Shown: positions 40,397 to 49,314 of the stretch, piece after piece
Layout: every line of letters starts with the position of its first letter
How positions within the stretch are numbered: the first letter of the stretch is position 1
Source of the DNA: Chara braunii
Taxonomy: Eukaryota > Streptophyta > Charophyceae > Charales > Characeae
DNA: 49,314 nucleotides
Assembly (NCBI GenBank): GCA_003427395.1
Contig: BFEA01000433.1
Coordinates: 515,142 to 564,455 of the forward strand
Reading direction: 5' to 3'
Position numbers and translations under genes: made by a program
The notes under the pieces: model-generated
What the model saw: the letters and a program-made list of their open reading frames with translations, nothing else
Databases searched by the model: none
What the model was told of the DNA's origin: nothing

Positions 40397-42006
40397 TCAA
40401 CTTCCTTCACTGGAACGATACTCTTGCAGCACCTCACGAACAGAAACTTCTTGCAGCACTTTGCAACGATACTCGTGAAGAGTTTCGAATCGACTTTGTC
40501 TTTGCCGATTGTAATCAAGGTGAATTGCAGCGTCCACACATCTCCACGTGTTCATGCTCGTATTTAACGACGCTGCTGCTTCCACAATATCTCGCACCCT
40601 GTGAGAACTGTCAAGATAGGACAGGTGTGCAAGTATCTTTTTGGGACCAATAGATTGAAAAGAGTCGTACACAGCGATGTCAAAGTCGAAAGAACTTGGT
40701 TGTTCCAAGCGTCCTGTATGGACATGCAAATGGTTTGTTGATGGTGTATCAGCGGGCAGAACGGAACTCATAGGAGACGGAGTAGGCCGAGCGGTCGGCA
40801 AAGCAGAAACAACAACAGAAGGAGTGACAATCGCTGTTGACATATTGGAGGGCGAAGCATAATCCGCAAGACGTTGAAAATTTGGAGGAGACATTGTTTG
40901 AAGGGGAACTCTAGGGACCGGAACAGAATGAGGAGCGGAAGAAGCAACAATGGGAGGAATCCTTTTGAGAAGCTGCTCTACACGTGCATATTTGTGAAAG
41001 GCTTGCGGAATGGTCCTTTCTGTCGGACAATGCGGCAAATGAAACGTCATCCTAGCAATCTCCTCATTAGACAGAGCGATGAACTCATCATTCAAAAGCG
41101 ATTGCAACATGGAAGAAGCCTCCAAATCCGAAACATTCAACGGGTCTGAAGGAAGAGGAGATCGTCCCTCCAATCGCATATTAGTGAGTTTGTTTCTTTT
41201 CCATTCCAGAAAATTTTCGCATATTCATCCATCTCTTACAACTGTGGCATTTTTGACAAACATCTCAAAAAGAACCTAAGTCAAGACATTTTGGATGCCA
41301 ATCTTCTTCGCATCGTCAAACCATCTAGCAAGGTAAGCGCGCGGATTCGGAGTGCGAATTGCGGGTGCATCGTTATTATCAGGCACCACAACAACGCTGG
41401 GACGATTTTGTGACCGTGATGTGCTGCAAACATGTCTTTCACGTCCACTACGTTGAGATTGCGAAGACGAATCATTAACACGTCCACGTCCAGCAAGCGG
41501 TGCACAAAACGCAAGAGATGCAAGTGCATCATCAGGCAACTCAAGCAGTGCTCTTGCAATCTGAATTGCCGTTTCATTAACAACAGGTTGTCGTGCCACC
41601 TGATTATCAGCCAACGTAGCCTCGAGCATATCGGCCGAACTCATAACATTAGTTTTGGCACCGCGTCTTTTTCTTCTTTTGAATGTAGAATGAACGCAGT
41701 CTTCTTTTGAATCACCCGTAACATCATCATCATCGTCATCAGCAAATGTAAGTTTCACAGGTTTACCCGACCGAGCTCCACACCAACCATCCCCATCACC
41801 ACAACAATGATCACTATCCCCGTCCACAACCATCGCGAATATCCACGATCAACATCACTAACAGCACGATGATCGTCCCGAGCACATTCACTTCCAAGAT
41901 TCATCGACCTTTCATCATTTTCACTTTTCTTAGACCTCTCAGAACGTTGGGCTCCAACTTTTTATCCAACATTCGTATCTTGTCCAGTGATATTGCTGGT
42001 TGCCAT
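40397..42006 (-). pseudogene. second Helitron reading frame, unknown function
   Basis: An ATG at 42006 opens MATSNITGQDTNVG, then a TAA; the frame continues KVGAQRSERSKKSENDERS. After one frameshift near 41835 it runs as one frame to 40397, with TAG at 41276 and TGA about 20 codons later. A complete product would be about 530 residues. It has a Ser/Asp-rich start, an acidic run (ADDDDDDVTGD), a nuclear-signal-like basic cluster (FKRRKRRGAK), RAYLARWFDDAKKIGIQNV, and FLEWKRNKLTNMRLEGRSPL. A Pro/Ser-rich middle follows, then a helical C-terminus (SRFETLHEYRCKVLQEVSV). I recognise no domain; it is not an obvious RPA, OTU protease or endonuclease. It could be a native accessory protein or a captured host gene. 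Confidence 0.6.
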
Positions 42007-42182
42007 TGCTTTCCTCTTAGCACGATTTTCATACTTATGCGGAATTCGGGAGTCGCCTGCAAAAAAATAATATGACGGAATTTATTTTGGAACGTGACGA
42101 CTCGACAGAAAAAAAAAAAAAACATGACTCACCCTAAAAGTTCATGATATACAATATTCTTCGTAAAAAAGTTCTTATCAGG

Positions 42183-43454
42183 CTATGCAACACGGATGTT
42201 GTTGGGATGACCAACACGAGACAAAGCGACATATAGTTGGTCATGCGCAAAAATCGGTTTGCGTAGCCAAACCCCTGCACGCGATACAGTTTGTCCTTGC
42301 GACTTGTTAATCGTGACAGCAAAAGCGAGACGGACAGGAACTTGCCTTCTAAACCATTTGAACCCTGTGGTCTCACCATCACGATGTCAAATCAATCTTG
42401 GGGATTAGTGTTGTCTTACCCGTGTGCATTATGGTAACTTCCAACTAATCATCATTAACGATCTTTTTTAGAATCAGCCTTGTACCGTTGCAAAGTCCTT
42501 GCTTCAGTGACAAATTTCGCAAAAGCATCACAGGTGCACCAATTTTCAAGCGCAGCTTGTGAGGCGGAAGGCCAAATTCGTCGAGAAAGTTTAAGAACTA
42601 CCGCTCAACAATGAGTCCCGTATCATCCGAATCAGGAAAATCAGCACTAAAAAGGCCACGCACCTCCCCGGGAAAGTTGTCAAGAACACGGTTGTTAACA
42701 GAACCGGCATCATCATTAGTAGGGCATAAAATTAATCGAGGCAATAAATAATCGGCATCCCCCACATGGTTTGACACATCATCAAACGTTCATGAAATTC
42801 ACTCATCAATCGATTTATCCGTACAAATCTCACGTGGCAATCTGACCGTAGCAGGTTTATTAGGAACAACACGAGGATGATCACCATTCCCAATTCGCAT
42901 AAAAAAGTGGGCATACATTTGTGCCATTTCATCATTCCTCAGGCTTAAGATTCGCATATTTTCAGCCAATTGATGAACCTCAAAAAGTTTCCACAAAGGG
43001 GACATTTTCATGGACGCATCAATTTGTTGCGCTCGCGATCCATGTTTCACAACAGGCAAAACCTGTCTAAAATCTCCAGCAAGAAGTAAAACTTTGCCAC
43101 CAAACGGCTCGTTGTTGTCACAGAGGTCCCGAAGCGTAATGTCAAGAGCTTCCAAGTGAAACTTGTTACTCATCGGAGCCTCGTCCCAAACCATCAAGTC
43201 CGCACGGCGGATAAGCTCCGCAAGATCACTTTGTTTCGGAATAAAAAAGGGACGCGTGTTATCAGGTTTCAAATCGGATTATACAACAACTCGTCATTTA
43301 GAATCGACGACACCGTTCTTCTCTCGTAATGTCTGGTTATGTTCTCAGCAGTTGTTTCCCCATCTAGCATCGGATAATGAAGGCAAAAGTGACGGATGTT
43401 TTTTCCAGACTTTTGCAAAATCCGATCAAGATGGAATAATACCAACGATTGCAA
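42183..43454 (-). other. Pif1-like helicase domain of RepHel, Walker A missing
   Basis: HLDRILQKSGKNIRHF and ILNDELLYNP (43454-43272) lead in. The next recognisable residues are DNTRPFFIPKQSDLAEL and the Walker B LMVWDEAPM, then LLLAGDFRQVLPVV. The GxxGTGKT segment that should lie between is absent, with a frame change at the junction. Downstream, [29 protein letters not shown] and [18 protein letters not shown] are clear in frame, with TGA at 42799 and 42790 and more stops. A frameshift near 42385 precedes the last segment. Confidence 0.85.
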
Positions 43455-44080
43455 AATGTTCGGGGAACGATTTCACAGTCGTGGCGATATTGAAAATCGT
43501 CAGACATCTTATCCTAATGTCGTTCGAAGAAACGGACCGGATCGTTCACTGGACCAAATGCGAGAAGCATAGCGAATATTTTACGAACTTCTTCAGGCAT
43601 GTAATGTGCAGCGGTTGTGTCTATGCATTGATCGTATGCATCGTCCGTTTGCAAAAGGCCCAATCGAAGACACACGGATCGGAAAGAATCGTATTTCATT
43701 CTGTCCACTGTACGAATTTCAGCAAAAGAGCGTACCCCACGAGAATATTCATGGTTCAACAACAGGCGCAGATAAAATCGTTCGCCTTCCACGATCCTCA
43801 CATGATGCAACCGAGATATCTTTTCGAAGGGACCACCGTGAAGATCACGCTTTCTTCGGTTCCACTTCTTATTTTTGTTATCCCACACATGAATATTAAT
43901 GATCTCTGCGTATAGAGGAAGTTCGTCTTTAGGAACATGCTCATTCAAAGAGTTGTGTTCCATCCATGCCGTCAATTTTATTTTCGGGGGCCCTTGCGAA
44001 ACAACGTCATGCTCAGTGTCAGGTTCGAATTGCACTTTTTGAATGTTTTCAAGATGCACGGACAATCTTTCGACCGCGGG

Positions 44081-44830
44081 CTATTGTTCCGCAACGTCGA
44101 GCTCAAACAGACGCCAACATGCTTCGCATGCACCTACAACACGCATATCTTGGTACAATTTGACCTCGTCGATCGGTGCATTATTATCTTGCTCACAGAC
44201 CACAGCACGATCACACCCTTTGTACACATACTTATACACGTAGTTGCAGGCCTTCACATTAGCACAATATTCAACATTTATGTGGCAATTAAACCTCATT
44301 AGCAAGTAGGGGTTATAAAGAACTACACGCCGATTGTCGTAAATGACTCCATTTTGAACAATCGTAAAACCACCGTCACTTGGTTTCCTTCTCCTATACA
44401 AAGGGTACGTTTGTTCGTCTTTGAATGTTGTTGTTGAAATGAAGTCTTTCGTAAATTCTTTTGTGCATTCTCCATCCTCCGTACACGAAGCGTCGCGTTT
44501 CTCCGCTCCGCAAATCCCGTGCAGCATGAACTTCGCCACCCTTTCTCTCAATTCCCCTTCCGGAGGAATCTCCGCACACACCACATTGTTAACAGCATCC
44601 GCATCCCGAATTTTATCATTCGGATGCAGGATAACCAATATATGTGTGTGTAGTAGACCTCTTTTTTGAAATTCCACCACATATAACATTGCACTCATGC
44701 TACCAAAGATCCGTTTATTCTTTATCTCATCAACCAGTTGTGCAAGATAACCTTTGAACACTCACGCTAGAAGATTCGGTCTGTCATTAGGACATTGACC
44801 TGGCAACAGGGCGTTTAATCTCCGGCCAGT
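44081..44830 (-). other. Rep (HUH nuclease) domain of RepHel
   Basis: LLPGQCPNDRP marks the lead-in. FQKRGLLHTHILVIL carries the His-x-His pair of the HUH metal site (codons near 44650 and 44644). FMLHGICG and CTEDGECTKEFTKDF follow, as in other Helitrons. NYVYKYVYKG at about 44242-44213 holds the two tyrosines that would attack DNA. All these residues survive, although a TGA at 44762 and a TAG at 44081 flank the domain. Confidence 0.85.
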
Positions 44831-47715
44831 TAGTGTTGCACGTCATAGTGATGAAAAGATCCGGTTTTCCGAATCGACTCACAATCGCCATGTTGTCGTG
44901 ATATCTTTCACTCATATATCGGGGTCCCCCAGTGAATGTTGATGGCAAAACCACTTTTGTCCCAACATTATCACCACGTCGATTTTGTTGCACGGCGTCT
45001 CTTAAATCTTGATAATACTCCGAGCGCAATTCTTTCTGGTGGAATCTCACCCATTTTAAGCGGAGGGATTCAACTTTAGCGTAAGCCATGCAACAAAACT
45101 CGTGGAAGAGACGTGCTGCATAAAGGAGGTAAGGCCTTTCACCATTGCGCTCGTGAAGGTGAAAAGCATAGTACTCCTTGACACTAAGTCCTGGCGGCCA
45201 TCCAGCTTCCGAGGCACGTCGAACAGACCAACTATCAATTCCCCCCGGGGAAAGTAAAACAAACCTTAAGCAGTCGTGCGCTCGAGAACATTCCGGAACT
45301 ACAACCGTTTGTCGCTCACCCGGAATAGGAGCACGCAAACGACTCTCGAGCTCACGAGGAAAGAGTTCATCAGCCATCAGAACACACACCTCATGCAAAC
45401 CCATAGGACGGTTATAATGCCTTGGATGTTCCCCATCAGGCACGACATCCGGATTTATGACAAACTTTCTCCCGTTCAATGCTTCGGGCGGAAGGTCAGC
45501 AACCGTCATAAAGTCCTTCAGGTAATTGTTACATCGTTGTAGCAATTCGTGAAACCTTCTCAAGATGCATTTCGTTCGATCAAGTTCGGCATCCGATGTA
45601 CCTGCAGGTAAGTTAAGGAAGTCTACCCTTTGATCAATCGCATCGTCTAAACGTTTAGGATCGTGCAAGTACAACTGCGCAAACTGAGGACGTTCCCCTT
45701 CCCCTACAGCCAATGCACCGACCCGATGAAAGATTGGACCTTGAGCCCGAAGTTGGCTTTGGAATCCTTGAACACCATCGCTCGGTTGCTTCAGTCGGGA
45801 CGATGCGAGGACCAAATTATTATTAATTACCCTCGCATTGTTTCGAAGGAATCGACCGTCCGAAGATTGAGACGTCGAAAGGGAAAGAATCTCATGCTCC
45901 GGAGATCCTTCGCAAGACCATTCTTATAAAGGACAATGTTTCGCACCTTTTCGGCAAGAAATCTTTGTCCATTTTTTTTCATGACGTCACAATTTAGCAC
46001 CACAATAGGTACACGGATCTCGACCGCCAAGGCCGAACATCTGAACAGTGTTAGCATTCCCAAGAATCGCCACCGTCCTCTCAACCGCAGCATATGTTGT
46101 CGCCACAGGTGCTGATGGGAGTGCATTAAGATCAGGACCCTGAATATCACACGAATTGTTCATTTCTTCTTCGTGACTATCCGACTCATTATCTTCGCAA
46201 TTGTTCACTGAATTTCGATTTCTTATGGACGGATTTTGCGATTGCCTCGCTCGAGATGACACACTTCGCGACTGCCTTGCCCGGGAAGAACAACTCCGCG
46301 ATTCTCTCGCAGGAGAAGATGCTCTCCTCGATTGCGCAGAGGTGTTCGCTCGAATTTCTTGAATGATATTCACAGCAAGCAAACTTCGCCGCACACCCCG
46401 TACAAAAGTTGTATGAGCACGCACATCTTCTTTCCGCCTATGATTCTTAAGCGCAATTCTCAATGCACGCATACGTTTAACATGAAAGTTCAGTTGTCTT
46501 CCCTGACTTTTCCTTCGTTTTGAAATTAAACGCGACGTAGAACACGGTTTATTCACGTTCAATCCATCGACTTGTTGCATTCCTTCACCAACCTCTACCG
46601 TACTTTCACCAACTATTGCACTTGCATCATAGCCCGACGACACATGATGACGCATCGGCGACAATGATCCAAGTTCCAAACGACGCACTACCTTATTCGC
46701 ACAGAGCTGTCGAATCAATAACATACGGTGTCGTCGGTTGCGCCTCGAACGAATCGCTTTCCGCAATAATAATCTTCTTCATCGATTATGAAATCCAAGA
46801 AACTTTCTAATGAATGTGTTCGGCGAATTCGGCGGGATGGTAGCAACAGAAGGTGCATTTGCATGAACATCCCTCAAAGGAGGACAAACATTACTCTCCT
46901 CAAATGCTTGCAGGACAGCGACAGTAAATGTGGACGATGAACAATTATGAACATGTGCAGAGTGCGAGGGAAAAGTATCCAATAAAATGGATCTTTCAGC
47001 AATCGAAACGGAATCTGCATTTATTGCAACATCCGTACAAATTCCAAGTGGACATTCACTTTGCAAGGTCGTAGAGAGATTTACAGGACAACCAATGCGA
47101 TTCGTACTAATATTATTATCTCGTTGACTCATTCTGTAGAAAAACACGGGGCTCGTGAAATCATTCATAGACGGGATTGATTGTCGAAAAGATAGAGACC
47201 TATTGCTACGTTGTTCTTCATCAGAACAATCAATACTATAATCTTGACTTACCACCGGTTGTTTATCTCTCTTGCGAGCAGTCGTCTCACCTACGGCACC
47301 TACGGCCTGTAATAAAGACTTTCGGGTTCGACGACTTTGGGAAGGTGGTCGTTCTCGTTTGCGGTGTTCGTGTTGTGATGGCATCGCCGTGTCACTCGTA
47401 GAGCGACAGGGAGTAATATCCGAAGGTATACGCTCCCAATCCGTGGTTGGATGACGAAGAAGGGCCCTCAAACAAAGACAAACCGACTTCACCTGAGACA
47501 GTGGAAGGACACCGAGTACATTCTGATATCATCGGCGAGGACAGCAAAGGATCATTAAAAACTCTTTCAAAAGGGCGATGGCGTTTGCGACGTTTCCACA
47601 GAACATGCAAGGACCTATCCGCAGGTAAAGAGCAGGTTGGAATGACAGACAAATCATTGTTGGTTGAAGTGTTACATGCGTCTCGGTCCTCTGCCAAATT
47701 AACGGGCACGTACAT

Positions 47716-49314
47716 ACGTATTTGCACAGGCGCACATCATGATGGATAAGAGGAATGAGATGCATAAAAAAAACGGGGGGAAAAGAACAAACCTCAAAAC
47801 ATCCATATATATATATATGTAATTATATGAAGAAGAGGAATATAGTATCAAGTAAAAAAGGGAAAAAAAAAGAAAAATAAGTAAGACGCAGTGCAGAAAA
47901 AAAAAAACGCAGCAACAATGCGAAGCATTGACGGAAAAAAAAAAAAAAAAAAAAGTCAGTTCGTTTGTTTGTTTTTTTCACCGTGTCTATCAAGGTTAAT
48001 CAATGTTAATTCACATCAGAATTTATTCGTGCGTGCAAATATAGATGGACAGGTCCAGTTTTATGTTGTTGCAAATGTTTGATCGGAACCGAAACTTATT
48101 TGAACTCCTATTGAGGTTAAGTAACACGCCTCCTATTTTGTTTGTATGCCTCATTCGTTTCTTAGGTTTGATTTATGATCCTATACGCCCCTTAGTCTTT
48201 TCAGGGCCCCATGCGATAGAGTCATACATACCTCGTTTATCCGCGTTTGCCCTTTGTCATTCTCTGGCAGGGCTCACTTTCCTGTTTGGATAAATTTGTC
48301 ACTGGGATCGGAACTTCTTTTGGCTCCAATCCACCATAATCGAGGCGGCTCCTACTGAAGGCCAGCCTTAGGTATCCTAAGTCAGTCATCCGTCCATAAA
48401 AGATTTGAAAAAGGTAACATGTCTTCGCCGACCTTTCCGAGCCGCGATCGCTAGGAAGTAGTCCGTAGCACCCTTTCTCCTCGTCTGAGCACCAGGCCCA
48501 GATCTCAGAAGTAGGCGTTGGCTCCACCGCACCAACATTGCACCACCCCCATAAATGGGTCTATGCGGCATACCGCACCTCCCCCCAGCCAGCCTCGAAG
48601 GTCGTGGATCCAGGAAGAGCCATTCCTAGCGATCGAGGTCGGACAAATCGTTGAAGGCCTCACCTTTCTTCTCCTCTTTTGCTTGGGCGACTTTGACGAG
48701 ATAGCAGCAAAAGGGGTAGAGAACGGGATTTTTTTGAACGGGTGTAGGCGAGAGGAGGTCATTCGGGATAGCACGGGTGCCTTGGGAAAAAGGTTACGCT
48801 TATTGCCAGTTTGATTCCTTCTTATCGGATTGGTTCCTTCTCGAATATTCATTCAAAACACATAGTGTGACGCCCCCTCCCAATAACATTTAATTTGTTT
48901 CACATAAGCGCGTGAGTATTTTGAGCACCCCATGTAGATGAATCATACGTACCTTGATTATTCTCGAGCATGTTTTGCTTTTCTTCAATACCGTTTACTG
49001 GAAGACGGCCTAAGTTTATTGTTGTTTGTTAATTTACCATCGAGACTGTTCCTTTCTAATCACTTATAAAATTAACATTTTAACGTCACAAAACATTTAT
49101 GACCGCATCTTTTTTTTTTTACTTCTTAGTCATCTCAATCGATTTTTAACATTATCTCATGAATATATTTCGAGGCATACTTACCTGTTTATCTTTCAAG
49201 AATAAGCAGAACAATATAGGAACGAACACAAAAAAATGAAAAATAATAAAAAACAAAATTTAACAAATGTTAGCAACCAAGGATTAACATCATCTCCACA
49301 ACCATGAATACGTA
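47716..49314. other. AT-rich end region; one compositionally distinct block
   Basis: Most of this stretch is AT-rich with long A runs and an AT dinucleotide run at about 47804-47818. CAATGCGAAGCATTG near 47916 forms a small hairpin. GCCCCATGCGATAGAGTCATACATACCTCG (two words split by me: GCCCCATGCGATAGAG, TCATACATACCTCG) at about 48204 and a similar pair at about 48928 form a diverged repeat. The block 48290-48830 is less AT-rich and has overlapping minus-strand frames without recognised domains; an organelle origin is possible but unproven. The Helitron 5' end should lie in or beyond this region. Confidence 0.4.

Larger units (their letters stand above)
39758..47715 (-). mobile_element. Helitron rolling-circle transposon, decayed; 5' end unresolved
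   Basis: On the minus strand a RepHel gene is followed by a second reading frame and a typical Helitron 3' terminus (hairpin, then CTAG next to a host T). The stated right border is only the first ATG of the RepHel frame; the true 5' TC end lies further right and was not identified. All coding parts carry stops and frameshifts. The insertion point is an AT-rich run, as Helitrons prefer A|T sites. Confidence 0.88.
42183..47715 (-). pseudogene. RepHel (Helitron replication initiator-helicase), broken
   Basis: RepHel nicks and transfers single-stranded DNA (Rep) and unwinds it (Pif1-family helicase). From 47492 to 44790 a single minus-strand frame is interrupted only by TGA 46779, TGA 45987 and TAA 45924. 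It passes an RS/SR-rich segment, CTYCGAKL and a Helitron-like N domain (FHRVGALAVGEGERPQFAQL, MTCNTNWPEI). A frameshift at about 44808 and a TGA at 44762 lead into Rep; TAG 44081, further shifts and the helicase follow. The frame ends at TAG 42183. A start upstream at 47715 needs one frameshift near 47455. Mixed stop types and frameshifts indicate long neutral decay. Confidence 0.9.

Noticed and set aside
47900-47935. Hairpin CAATGCGAAGCATTG as a second Helitron 3' end
   Set aside because: No CTRR-type terminus lies at the right distance on either strand.

Overview
The window looks like one piece of a large, repeat-laden eukaryotic nuclear genome from a short-read, mate-pair scaffolded draft. 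It has N gaps, two single-N joins and two Tn5/Nextera junction sequences. A chromodomain Ty3/gypsy element primed by an initiator-tRNA-Met-type site, a Helitron with a classic GC-rich 3' hairpin and CTAG end, LINE fragments, tRNA-derived SINEs, MITEs and U6 pseudogenes together suggest a green plant. A streptophyte alga such as Chara is my guess and is not proven. I found no intact, recognisable single-copy host gene.

Left part (1-20 kb): a 500-bp G-rich tandem duplication, several minisatellites, members of a short SINE family with poly(A) tails, a MITE family with TTAA at both ends, and two U6 snRNA pseudogenes. A long minus-strand frame (12649-14301) is built of repeated acidic modules separated by Thr/Pro tracts. 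A decayed minus-strand LINE (15036-16765) abuts a long poly-G and purine tract. Tn5 mosaic-end junctions at 9058-9095 and 20471-20508 are library artefacts, so continuity across them should not be trusted.

Middle (20-36 kb): a stray piece of gypsy leader, a 632-bp element with terminal inverted repeats, and then a complete-length gypsy element (24088-33837). That element has two LTRs, primer-binding site, gag, protease, RT, RNase H, integrase, chromodomain and polypurine tract. It is dead: catalytic residues are replaced in protease, RT and integrase, and seven of eight in-frame stops that I could assign are TAG. SINE tails ending in poly(T) lie at both of its flanks. A 5'-truncated LINE with a poly(A) tail follows.

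Right part (36-49 kb): more MITE copies, a 565-base gap, and a minus-strand Helitron. Its 3' terminus is at 39758. Its RepHel gene (47715-42183) is broken by stops, frameshifts and loss of the Walker A segment. Between RepHel and the 3' terminus lies a second long, decayed reading frame (42006-40397) of unknown function; this is the least explained protein-coding signal here. The last 1.5 kb is mostly AT-rich, with one compositionally different block of unknown origin.
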